Source of the DNA: a virus
DNA: 64,000 nt
Virus record (IMG/VR): IMGVR_UViG_3300029267_005544
Coordinates: 62,001-126,000 of that record
Strand: one strand, 5' to 3'
The notes below the pieces were generated by a model, which was given only the letters and a program-made list of their open reading frames with translations, made no database searches and had not been told where the DNA came from. Shown piece by piece: positions 1-9,325 of the stretch (the first letter of the stretch is position 1; every line of letters begins with the position of its first letter). A program made the position numbers and the translations under genes.

Positions 1-3000
1 TTTTAACAGCAGGGATAGAACCTGTATTTCTACTGTTTATATACAAAGAGCCACCATTGTCCGATGCCCCATCAAGTTTTAATGCATATCCATCGCTATT
101 ACACGCAAGAATCATGGCAGTTCCGCCAGCACCACCGTTACCAGCACTAACATAAATACCAGCGCCTTGTGAATTTACACTAATGCCAATACCAGAGCTA
201 CCGCCAGCAGTAATAGAGACGCCTTGCCCATTTGTGGTAGTAATATCTATACCTTTTCCGGAAGTTGAACCACCTGCTACTTCAATCCCATGGCCAGTAG
301 CACCACCGGCTATCTCTATACCTGCGCCCGTGCCATTACCACTTATCTTTATTGCGGATTGATTGGTACCACCAAATATTCCTATTCCAGCACCAGAGCC
401 ACCAAGGCAGCTAATGTTTATAGCATTGTAGGCTCCATTTCCAAATATAGACAAACCACTTCCGCTTTGAGTTGGATGATTGGAAAGATGTACAGCATCG
501 CCACCAGAAGACGAGCCATACACTTTAATACCAACTTTACTTGTACCTCCCGGGGTAACCAAAACACCAACACCGTTAGTAGTAGAAATATCTATACCTT
601 CTCCGGAAGTCGAACCACCTGCCACATCGATTCCATTACCAGTAATACCACCCTGCACATCAATTCCGGCTCCAGCACCGTTACCTCTTACAAGAATTCC
701 TGGTGCATCAGTATCACTATTCTGGATATTAAGCTGTTTCAGATTAAGCGTCGCGTTATTACCGTTTGTAGCCTGACCGTCGATTGATACAACATTTGCA
801 TCCACAGCTCCTGAGCCCTGATTATCTCTAATTGCTTCTTGAGAATCAGTGGTTCTGTCATAAGAACCGGCATCACTTGTTTTACCAGCAATTGCGGTAA
901 GCATCTCTGTGATTGATGTTCCATCTCCAAGATCCACACCTGATCCGAGTTGCGCAACAATAGCATCAATTTCGTCATCTTTATCGGACTGATCGCTTGA
1001 GCCCATAATATAATTAGTTGGTAATTTTGATACGATAGTGTCGACATTGGTATCAATTGTGTCAATTTTAGTTTCATTAGCATCAATATTATCATTGATA
1101 TCTTTATAAATAGAACCGGACACTGCACCTGTCCCTGAAACATCACGCTCTTTTAACGCCTCTGCAATAATATCTTTATTAGTCGTATTGTCAGCAAGTG
1201 TTGTTGTTCCTGGTGTTGCAGCAAGAACATTTGTACTACGTGAATAATTAAGAAGAGTACTTGATTCTTCAAGTTTGAATGTGGCTGTCCACTGATCCTC
1301 GCTTTCAGTATTTGGAATCTTATAATAAGTTTCATAAACACCAGTGCTTATTTTTACCATCTTCCACATATTTGCATCTATTACACCTGCGGTTGCAGGG
1401 GTTGTGCCACCCGCATCATCGAAGAAGGCATCTTTATCACCACCGGAAACATTCTCATAAAGAATGTCGATTTCATTATTATCCGGATCTTCCATATTAC
1501 CATCAGAATCATAGAAGTGCGCTGTAATCTTATACATTGTATTGCCAGCAGCCGGTATAATCATATACGTTGGAACAGTAGCGACAAATTTTGTATTATT
1601 CTGAATACCATTTACACTCGTTTGAACACTGTCAATCTGATCAGAAAGTGTCTCAAGCGTATCACCATCAGCCCCAGTTCTTGCAACGGCAGTTGAACCT
1701 GTATCTGCTGAAGTAAGCGGGTATGCAGTGGTTTCATCGAATTTAGAAGCTGTGATTGCATCATCATTTAGATTAACAGCGGGGTGATTTGCATATGCTC
1801 CAACAACAAAAGCACCAGTCGCCTCATCGAGCTGAATATCACCATCAGCATTAGCTGTACCAGCAAGGTAGCTCTTAGAAGGCAATTTAGCTTCAATATT
1901 ATTAACACCAGTGTCAATATCGGTAAGTGCTCCTGAATTTGGAAGATTATCAGTAACAGCTTTAATAGCATTAATCTCATCATCCTTGTCTGTCTGAACA
2001 CTTGATCCCATGATATAATTTGTCGGTAACTTAGCTTCAATATTGTTCACACCAGTATCAATATCAGTAAGCGCTCCAGCGTTTGGTAAAGCATCTGTCA
2101 CAGTCTGAATATCATCAAGATGGGTATCAATCGAACCGGCAGCAGGTGCCCCGCCAGTTGGAGCAAGTTTCATTGCATCTCTGACCTGTTGAGCAGTAAG
2201 ACCACCTGCAGCCTGATTGTCTCTGAGAGCCTCAAGCGAATCGGTCGTATTATCAAAAGTATCCCAGTCCGCTGTTGCACTCTTGGATGCTATCTTTGCA
2301 AATACAGAGTTATCTGTCACATCAGTTCCAGTAACAGCAACTGATAGCAGGTGGTCAAGTCCTATATCGCTCAATGCAGTATCAACCTCTGCATTGACAT
2401 CGAGCTTCGCCTGAGCACCTAATGCATTAACGGTGCCAATAGTTACCGCGCTCTGGTCTGCATTCAAATCGACATCTGGATGATTCGCAAATGCTCCAGA
2501 AGGCAATGCACCAGTTGCCTCATTCAATTCAATATCACCGTCAGAATTATTTGTTCCGGCAAGATATGACTTACTCGGTAATTTCGCTTCGATGTTGTTC
2601 ACACCAGTATCAATGTTGTTAATATCTGAATTCGCGGTAATAGCAGCATCGCACGCAGTTTGCACATCAGCAGAAGACAGGTCATTCAATCCTTCAACTG
2701 TTGACTTAATCGAATCAATTTCATCATCCTTATCACTCTGGACACTTGAACCCATGATGTAATTCGTTGGAAGTTTTGCCTCAATATTATTAACACCAGT
2801 ATCTATATCAGTGAGAGCACCGCTATTCGGAAGATTATCTGTGACAGCTTTAATATCATCAACCACACTATCTACAGTATCTATCTTCGTCTCATTCGCA
2901 TCGATGTTATCCATAATATCTTTATACACAGAGCCGGAAACAGCTCCTGTTCCAGACACATCTCTTTCCTTCATTGCCTCTGCAATAATATCGGCATTTG

Positions 3001-5428
3001 TCGTATTATCAGCCAATGTTACAGAACCAGGATTCTCTTCAACGATATTTGTAGTACGTGCATACTGAAGCAATGCAGAAGACTCTTCAAGCTTAAATGA
3101 TGCTATCCACTGTTCCTGTGTCTCAGTACTTGGAAGCTTATAATACGTCTCATAAACACCTGTACTAATCTTCACCATCTTCCACATATTCGAGTCTATT
3201 GTACCAGCGGTCGCTGGAGTAGAACCTGACGCATCATCAAAAAACGCATCTTTATCAGTCCCATCAACACCCTCATAGAGAATATCAATTTCATTATTAT
3301 CTGGGTCTTCCATATTACCATCAGTATCATAAAAATGCGCTGTTATCTTATACATCTTAGTACCGGTATCAGGTATCAACATGTTTGTTGGAACAGTTGC
3401 AACAAATCTCGTATTGTTCTGAATACCATCAACACTGGACTGTACACCGTCAATCTGGTCTGACAAGGTTTCAAGAGTGTCTCCATCTGCACCGGTCCTC
3501 GCAACAGCAGTCGAACCAGTATCGGCAGATGTAAGTGGATAAGCTGTAGTCTCATCAAACTTAGAAGCTGTTATTGCATCATCATTTAATCCAACATTCG
3601 GGTGATTTGCAAATGCACCAGAAGGCAACGCTCCAGTTGCATCGTTCAATTCAATATCACCATCAGAATTCGCTGTTCCTGTAAGATATGATTTGCTCGG
3701 AAGTTTCGCTTCAATATTATTTACACCAGTATCAATATCAGTCAGGGCACCTGAGTTAGGAAGGTTATCAGTTACTGCTTTAATTGCATCAATTTCATCA
3801 TCTTTATCTGTCTGAACTGAGGAGCCCATGATATAATTAGTCGGGAGTTTTGCTTCGATATTATTTACACCGGTATCTATATTATCAATTTCATTAGCAT
3901 CAATATCTTTACCAGTTATTCCACCAATGAGACTTAATCCGTGACCGCTGCCAGTTCCATTAAGCTGCATTCCATCACAATTAGACCCTGCACCTGCATA
4001 AATTCCATGTCCTGCGGTTGATGTGATACGTAGCCCATCATCTTGTGCAGCTATTTCAAATCCATAACTTCCAGTTGTAGATACATAAATTCCTTTTTGA
4101 TTCGATGCTATTGAAATCCCATTGCCACCCGTTGCTGATACATTAATACCAATCCCGGCAGCATTGGTTATATCTACACCAACGCCGGATGTTGTATCAA
4201 TACTGACAGCATCCCCAGAAGTATTTCCGCCTTTAATCCATACGCCACGGCCAGTTTCTCCGCCTTGTACTTCAATACCGGCCCCAGTTCCACTGCCCCC
4301 TATCAATACACCAGGATAATTTCCAGTATTGCAATATATTTCAACGCCAGCCTGAGATGATTCAATGTAAACACCTTGGCCGCTTGTTGCAGCTACTGAA
4401 ATTCCATGGCCATCTGTGGTTGATACATTAATACCTTTACCAGATGTTGAACCACCAATTACATCCATTCCGTTTCCAGTTGGTCCGCCTTGGGCTTTTA
4501 ATCCAGCATTTGAACCAACTCCAAAAGCATAGATTCCATTTCCATTATTCGGAGCCTGAGCGAACAATCCATGGCCAGATGAGTTTCCACCAATCAATGC
4601 TGCTCCATGTCCAGCTGAACCACCGAGGCCATATATACCAGATCCGCCACCATTCCCCTCTGCGCGTATTCCAGAATCTCCACCGCCTGCAGCTTTTGTA
4701 TGAATACCATGGCCGCCAGCAGCACCACCAGAGGAATATATTCCATTACCAGAAGCTCCACCTTCTATATACGCACCATTTCCACTTGTTGATGTTATTT
4801 TTAATCCATCACCTGAAGTTCCGCCCCCATAAACACGTATGCCCTCTCCGGTGGCCCCGGCTTGGACTTTTATACCTGCTCCAGCCCCATTTGCTGTTAT
4901 ATCAATAGCATTGACACCAGTTCCTGTAATGTCAATATCAATTCCAGGGCCTGCTGAGTTTTGAATATCAATAGCACCACCGGCATCGGCCGCATTTATT
5001 GCAAGTTTAGTAAGAGTCATCTGTGCACCGGTTCCATCCATGATAGCTTCAAGATTATCCGCAGCCGTAGAATCATCACTGATTTGCTTCATATTAGACA
5101 CTGCTGGTCTTGTCCAAATAATAACCTCCTGGTCATCCCACTCTTTTGGACTCGTCTGGTCTATAAACTGGACAATAATCGGATACTTTGTATCATCTGG
5201 ATTCAATTCAGTTGCTGTAAAGGTAACAAGAAGCTGGGCTGTCGCTCCAGATATAGCAGAAGGAAGTGTACCTATGTTTGACACATTCCAACTTCCGCCT
5301 GTATGCCTTATAATCTTAACGTCTCCAGCAGCAAGTGTCGGATTCGATTTGTAACTTGGTCGGTTCGCAGCATCAACCAATGGAATTACAGCATACGATG
5401 CAACATTTTGTTCTCTTAATATTTCCAT
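1..5428 (-). CDS. Giant repetitive tail fibre/adhesin, 3' end beyond the window
   Basis: An open frame runs without a stop from the ATG at 5428 to the left edge: 1809 codons, with the C-terminus outside the window. TAAGGAG lies 5-6 bases before the ATG. The first ~150 residues look like an N-terminal attachment domain. Then come two Gly-rich zones (about 4960-3950 and 720-1) with a 10-11 residue repeat of the form xxxxGxGhxh (for example GGSTSGKGINV), as expected of a beta-solenoid shaft. Between them lie repeated linkers containing IDTGVNNIEAKLP and two long copies of one module. It follows the LamG adhesin gene by 16 bases, so both probably belong to the host-recognition apparatus. Fibre identity is inferred from composition, repeats and position; the fold is not proven. 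Confidence 0.8.
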   Translation of the reverse strand, partial: MEILREQNVASYAVIPLVDAANRPSYKSNPTLAAGDVKIIRHTGGSWNVSNIGTLPSAISGATAQLLVTFTATELNPDDTKYPIIVQFIDQTSPKEWDDQEVIIWTRPAVSNMKQISDDSTAADNLEAIMDGTGAQMTLTKLAINAADAGGAIDIQNSAGPGIDIDITGTGVNAIDITANGAGAGIKVQAGATGEGIRVYGGGTSGDGLKITSTSGNGAYIEGGASGNGIYSSGGAAGGHGIHTKAAGGGDSGIRAEGNGGGSGIYGLGGSAGHGAALIGGNSSGHGLFAQAPNNGNGIYAFGVGSNAGLKAQGGPTGNGMDVIGGSTSGKGINVSTTDGHGISVAATSGQGVYIESSQAGVEIYCNTGNYPGVLIGGSGTGAGIEVQGGETGRGVWIKGGNTSGDAVSIDTTSGVGVDITNAAGIGINVSATGGNGISIASNQKGIYVSTTGSYGFEIAAQDDGLRITSTAGHGIYAGAGSNCDGMQLNGTGSGHGLSLIGGITGKDIDANEIDNIDTGVNNIEAKLPTNYIMGSSVQTDKDDEIDAIKAVTDNLPNSGALTDIDTGVNNIEAKLPSKSYLTGTANSDGDIELNDATGALPSGAFANHPNVGLNDDAITASKFDETTAYPLTSADTGSTAVARTGADGDTLETLSDQIDGVQSSVDGIQNNTRFVATVPTNMLIPDTGTKMYKITAHFYDTDGNMEDPDNNEIDILYEGVDGTDKDAFFDDASGSTPATAGTIDSNMWKMVKISTGVYETYYKLPSTETQEQWIASFKLEESSALLQYARTTNIVEENPGSVTLADNTTNADIIAEAMKERDVSGTGAVSGSVYKDIMDNIDANETKIDTVDSVVDDIKAVTDNLPNSGALTDIDTGVNNIEAKLPTNYIMGSSVQSDKDDEIDSIKSTVEGLNDLSSADVQTACDAAITANSDINNIDTGVNNIEAKLPSKSYLAGTNNSDGDIELNEATGALPSGAFANHPDVDLNADQSAVTIGTVNALGAQAKLDVNAEVDTALSDIGLDHLLSVAVTGTDVTDNSVFAKIASKSATADWDTFDNTTDSLEALRDNQAAGGLTAQQVRDAMKLAPTGGAPAAGSIDTHLDDIQTVTDALPNAGALTDIDTGVNNIEAKLPTNYIMGSSVQTDKDDEINAIKAVTDNLPNSGALTDIDTGVNNIEAKLPSKSYLAGTANADGDIQLDEATGAFVVGAYANHPAVNLNDDAITASKFDETTAYPLTSADTGSTAVARTGADGDTLETLSDQIDSVQTSVNGIQNNTKFVATVPTYMIIPAAGNTMYKITAHFYDSDGNMEDPDNNEIDILYENVSGGDKDAFFDDAGGTTPATAGVIDANMWKMVKISTGVYETYYKIPNTESEDQWTATFKLEESSTLLNYSRSTNVLAATPGTTTLADNTTNKDIIAEALKERDVSGTGAVSGSIYKDINDNIDANETKIDTIDTNVDTIVSKLPTNYIMGSSDQSDKDDEIDAIVAQLGSGVDLGDGTSITEMLTAIAGKTSDAGSYDRTTDSQEAIRDNQGSGAVDANVVSIDGQATNGNNATLNLKQLNIQNSDTDAPGILVRGNGAGAGIDVQGGITGNGIDVAGGSTSGEGIDISTTNGVGVLVTPGGTSKVGIKVYGSSSGGDAVHLSNHPTQSGSGLSIFGNGAYNAINISCLGGSGAGIGIFGGTNQSAIKISGNGTGAGIEIAGGATGHGIEVAGGSTSGKGIDITTTNGQGVSITAGGSSGIGISVNSQGAGIYVSAGNGGAGGTAMILACNSDGYALKLDGASDNGGSLYINSRNTGSIPAVK
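963..1880 (-). repeat. Long internal module of the fibre gene, copy 2
   Basis: Encodes a module that begins near SKSYLAGTANADGD, passes through TAYPLTSADTGSTAVARTGA and ITAHFYDSDGNMEDPDNNEI, and ends near SDKDDEIDAI. It matches the module at 2711-3690 residue for residue over long stretches. Many third codon positions differ, so the copy is old or under protein-level selection. Confidence 0.85.
2711..3690 (-). repeat. Long internal module of the fibre gene, copy 1
   Basis: Partner of the module at 963-1880. It carries the same protein blocks (SKSYLTGTANSDGD, TAYPLTSADTGSTAVARTGA, ITAHFYDTDGNMEDPDNNEI). Relative to copy 2 it has an extra linker with KAVTDNLPNSGALTDIDTG near its end. Shorter copies of that linker also occur near 1880-2060 and 3700-3870. 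Confidence 0.85.
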
Positions 5429-5444
5429 AATAACTCCTTAGAAA

Positions 5445-8400
5445 TTATCTGGCACCTCTTCCGATACCAGCTCCCACGCCTCGGTAAATACAAGGTATAA
5501 TAAGTTCTCCAGCGCATGTATTATAAACAAGATATAAACTATACCAAAATCTACTATATGCCCCACTACTGTCAGTCGGCCATGCTGCCGGAAAAGCAAC
5601 ATCAGGGTCTGTACTTACAGCAGCAGAGGCAAACCTTCCATCAGCCCTCTGAAAATCACTTCCCTCTGGGCTTGTATTATATCTCACTGAAAACCCAGAC
5701 GGCAATTTCATCGCAATCCACAATTGAGTATTTTTAGGAATAGATGCCAACCCACCATCTAATTCTTGCCATTCTTCTGTTCCAGAACCAGATGTTTTTC
5801 CACAGTCTTTGACAAGAAATGCGGTCGGTGGTGTAAATACAACCCCGGATGTCTGCCAATCAGCATCTTCCATATTTGTCAATGTTCCATCATTATCATT
5901 ACTTGTTTCATCAGCGGCATTCGTGCCACTTGATTCATTTAGTTTCCAATACCCTACCAGGTTTGCTGCCGAAGGTGAAACGCTCAAATGCATATTATCA
6001 TATATCTCAGCATCAGTACGAACATCACTCCACATTCGAACTTCATCAAGTTTCCCGACAAAATATTCAGTGTCGTTTCCAGCCTGCCCAAGAGTCATAT
6101 TAATACCAGTTGTAGTAGCAGGGTTTGAATTATTCACCTGATTAGTAAACTGACCATCTATATAAAACCGCGCATCATTCGTACCATTAATAGTCACAGC
6201 AGCATGAAACCACCTATCCAATGGACATGACTGATTCGATTCATAATCATGCTTTCCAAATGAAGTATATCTCAAATACCCATTGCTTGTATTATAACCG
6301 AAACCGACACCGTTATCTCCGTTTCGTGACCCAATCCATCTTATTACTCCAGTCTGCCCATGGTCAGATGGTATATATACCCAGCATTCAAGTGTAAAGT
6401 TATTTGTAAAATTAAATACTGAATCGTTACCTATATCAACATACTCAGGGTCTCCATCGAAATTCAGACAATTGCCCTGAGCAGGACCTGAATACACAGC
6501 CAATCTTGCCTGTGCAGAATGGGTGTCGCCTATTCTCACCACAACTCTATCTAATAGCATGTTATCAATATCTGGAGATATACCACCAAATGCTAAAGCC
6601 TGAGTCAATCCTGTTCCATTAGTAGCCAATGCCTTTGTTATTCCCCAACTGCTGGCACCAATAGTGATTATTACAATTCTTCCGTCATTCCCATCAGAAC
6701 CATTACTGGTTGTTCCGCCGCCATTTCCGCCATATCCTGCGTTATCACCATAGTCATCATCACTGGTATTCGGTGGAGTTTGTGAAGAAGCCTGCTGATT
6801 AGACGTATCAGTTGCAGTCCCAATTATATAATTTGAACCGCCACCGCCGCCACCACCGCCGGCATTTCCTGATGCAGAACACGAACCTCCACCACCACCG
6901 GCACGACCTGAGCCGCCGCCGCCGCCGCCAGCAAATCCGGCTTGTGCTCCCATGTTACCACCACCACCGGCACCACCGTTTGTTATACCACCATTGTCTT
7001 CATTTCCTTTGCTGTTGTCATTATTACGGCCATCTCCTCCATTTCCACCAGCTCCAGACACAAGAGATCGAACCCAATCAGAATCTTCCATATTTTGAGT
7101 TGTACCATCTCGACCGTTTGATGTAGAATCAGCAACATTAGTTCCTGATGTTTCATTCATTTTCCAATAAGCTTCAAGGCCGGATTCGTCACCATTAAGT
7201 TCTACCCATGCATTATCTGATAATTCAGAAAGCGTTCTTACATCATTCCAGATTCTTACATCATCAATTTCACGTAACCAATAAGATGTTCCAACATCAT
7301 TACCGATTCTAACATCCAAACTCGATGATGTATTAACAGTTCGTGATGAGCTGGAGCTTATTGTTTCTTCAACACCATCGACATACAATTTAGTATCAGT
7401 AACATTTCCACTTGCAGGAAAAGTACATGCCACTCTGTGCCATTTACCATCATCGAGTACTGTTGTTCCTATTACATACCCATTAGTAACTTCTACTCTT
7501 AATTGTCCTGTAGTAGGCTCTAATTTAAAAACCCATTTAGCACCATCCCCTGACGCAGATCCCCAAGAGAGAATTGTATATCCACGACTTTCTGTACGAA
7601 TCAAAGCTTCACAAGATCGCGCTCCTGTTCCGGTTATTCCTTTGTATCCAGATATGTTAACATATTCGTTTGTACCACCAAATGATAGGCAGTTATGAAA
7701 ATCAACAGATGAATTTATAAAAGGGTCGCCATCACTACCATAATTTGCGCCCCCAATTCCTGCATCACCTCCAGCAGTTTGCGTTCCTCCACCACCGCCA
7801 CCAGCACTACTTGATGCTCCGCCAGATCCACCTGTTGTACCTCCACCAGCACCACCGGCTCCTCCAGCAGTGCCTGATGAATTATCTCCGCCACCGCCAC
7901 CACCACCTGCGCCAGCTATAAACAATGCTGTAGAGCCTCTGAAAATCGATGAACGTCCACCTCCACCGCCACCACCTCCAGAATATGCTCCTGGATAAGT
8001 CCCATTTTCACCCATACCGCCAACATGTAGAGTGAGTGTCTCGCCTGGAGTTACAGCAATTGTTCCCTTCACATAGCCACCACCACCACCGGCACCGCCT
8101 GAACTTGCTGTACCACCAGCAGCACCACCTCCACCAGCACCCCAAGCCTTGACTGTAAGCTGGGTCACACATCTCGGAACTTTGAATGATTGGCTACCAG
8201 GCGTATTGAATATAAAACTTCCAGATGTACCGCCACCAGGCTCAGTATAAGTCACATACAATTTAACCTGTGATATCTCTATCCAGCGTGTAGTTGCATT
8301 ATCACTTCTGGTAAGAACAATACCCCAATTATCAGCAGCATCGTCTATCCAACTTTGAACAAGGTCTTTGATATTGCTCCCACTATCAAGTATCGTATAC

Positions 8401-8771
8401 CATCCATTATCAAGAACACTTCCGACATTATTAAGCTCAGTATCCCAATACTCATGTGTTCCCGGGAAATTACCAAAATCATCATAAATTGGAGGACTTG
8501 ACCAACTATCAGGGTCGGTCTTATTCTGCTCCATAGCATAAACTGTCTGAGCCTCTGTACCGGAACCACTATCAGTAACCTGAAATTGCAAATACGCAGA
8601 ATCAATTGTTTTACCAGCAAGTGAGGAAACATCAAATTGACATAATGTCTCATAAACATATCCATTAGACCTCAAATACATACCAGCTCTCGGTGGTGTC
8701 ACATTCGTATCACCATCGAAATTATTATTCCAAAGTCCGTATGCTGTTGCTGTAAAATTTACTTCTGGCAA
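5445..8771 (-). CDS. Adhesin with DNRLRE-like, polyglycine and two LamG domains
   Basis: 1108 residues. The start is TTG at 8771, 8 bases after AAGGAG; the ATG nearer the site opens only a 5-codon frame. Order of domains: residues 1-190 resemble a DNRLRE-type jelly roll (LRSNGYVYETLCQFDVSSLA, then SWIDDAADNWGIVLTR); next a glycine-rich block starting GSQSFKVP; a first LamG/concanavalin-like domain (about 365-570, with DDGKWHRVACTF and REIDDVRIWNDVRT); a second glycine-rich block; and a second LamG domain (about 780-950, GKLDEVRMWSDVRTDAEI). The two LamG domains share the EAYWKMNE/VGYWKLNE ending. This looks like a carbohydrate-binding tail-tip adhesin. The glycine runs recall the polyglycine-II sandwich of T4-like gp38 adhesins, which is an analogy only. 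Confidence 0.8.
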   Translation of the reverse strand: MPEVNFTATAYGLWNNNFDGDTNVTPPRAGMYLRSNGYVYETLCQFDVSSLAGKTIDSAYLQFQVTDSGSGTEAQTVYAMEQNKTDPDSWSSPPIYDDFGNFPGTHEYWDTELNNVGSVLDNGWYTILDSGSNIKDLVQSWIDDAADNWGIVLTRSDNATTRWIEISQVKLYVTYTEPGGGTSGSFIFNTPGSQSFKVPRCVTQLTVKAWGAGGGGAAGGTASSGGAGGGGGYVKGTIAVTPGETLTLHVGGMGENGTYPGAYSGGGGGGGGRSSIFRGSTALFIAGAGGGGGGGDNSSGTAGGAGGAGGGTTGGSGGASSSAGGGGGGTQTAGGDAGIGGANYGSDGDPFINSSVDFHNCLSFGGTNEYVNISGYKGITGTGARSCEALIRTESRGYTILSWGSASGDGAKWVFKLEPTTGQLRVEVTNGYVIGTTVLDDGKWHRVACTFPASGNVTDTKLYVDGVEETISSSSSRTVNTSSSLDVRIGNDVGTSYWLREIDDVRIWNDVRTLSELSDNAWVELNGDESGLEAYWKMNETSGTNVADSTSNGRDGTTQNMEDSDWVRSLVSGAGGNGGDGRNNDNSKGNEDNGGITNGGAGGGGNMGAQAGFAGGGGGGSGRAGGGGGSCSASGNAGGGGGGGGSNYIIGTATDTSNQQASSQTPPNTSDDDYGDNAGYGGNGGGTTSNGSDGNDGRIVIITIGASSWGITKALATNGTGLTQALAFGGISPDIDNMLLDRVVVRIGDTHSAQARLAVYSGPAQGNCLNFDGDPEYVDIGNDSVFNFTNNFTLECWVYIPSDHGQTGVIRWIGSRNGDNGVGFGYNTSNGYLRYTSFGKHDYESNQSCPLDRWFHAAVTINGTNDARFYIDGQFTNQVNNSNPATTTGINMTLGQAGNDTEYFVGKLDEVRMWSDVRTDAEIYDNMHLSVSPSAANLVGYWKLNESSGTNAADETSNDNDGTLTNMEDADWQTSGVVFTPPTAFLVKDCGKTSGSGTEEWQELDGGLASIPKNTQLWIAMKLPSGFSVRYNTSPEGSDFQRADGRFASAAVSTDPDVAFPAAWPTDSSGAYSRFWYSLYLVYNTCAGELIIPCIYRGVGAGIGRGAR

Positions 8772-8783
8772 AACATATTCTCC

Positions 8784-9317
8784 TTAACCACTTAACTCTC
8801 TCAAATTTGTTGACACTTCAATATCTTCAATATCAACATAATTTTTGAAACCTTTTGTATCAGATACAGCGGGATTTTCAGAACTACTACTCATTAATCT
8901 AACATTCAAAGTCTGATGCAATAATGGCTTTTCAGGTGATACACCATAATTCTCATATGATATAATCAAATCAACCCATTCACCTGACAATCTAACAAAT
9001 TTAGCCGGTGGATATTTTTTCTCAAATTCAATAATAGCTGCTGCTATCTTACTAACCATAAACTTATATGTGGTATCAAATTCAGTAAACAAATCAATAA
9101 GAATTTGAGCCTTTTCAGCAGTATATGGTGGATCAAATTCATTAGGCCCATTAAATATTGTTTCATCGAATGATCCTGGAACAAATTCAGCAGTTGTATC
9201 AGTATTTCTTATCCAAAGCATACCTTTCATCTTTTGATCAATTTCTGCATTACTTTTAGAAGGTATTCTATTTTTAATTGTATCTTTTGATGTTTCTATT
9301 GGATTATATTGTGCCAT
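8784..9317 (-). CDS. Putative tail/baseplate structural protein
   Basis: 177 residues, starting MAQYNPIETSKD. A weak ribosome site (AGGG) precedes the ATG. No family recognised. It sits between the FnIII/zinc protein and the LamG adhesin with 8- and 12-base gaps, so it is surely in the same late operon. The middle has a probable helix (AQILIDLFTEFDTTYKFMVSKIAAAIIEFEKK), followed by beta-rich sequence containing GEWVDLIISYENYG. A baseplate or fibre-attachment role is inferred from position only. Confidence 0.6.
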   Translation of the reverse strand: MAQYNPIETSKDTIKNRIPSKSNAEIDQKMKGMLWIRNTDTTAEFVPGSFDETIFNGPNEFDPPYTAEKAQILIDLFTEFDTTYKFMVSKIAAAIIEFEKKYPPAKFVRLSGEWVDLIISYENYGVSPEKPLLHQTLNVRLMSSSSENPAVSDTKGFKNYVDIEDIEVSTNLRELSG

Positions 9318-9325
9318 AATAAACC

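Noticed and set aside
290-3068. Several rightward and leftward open frames of 60-165 codons in the first 5 kb
   Set aside because: They are antisense or out-of-frame to the single giant fibre frame, lack ribosome sites and show Ser/Thr or Leu/Ile runs produced by the repeats.
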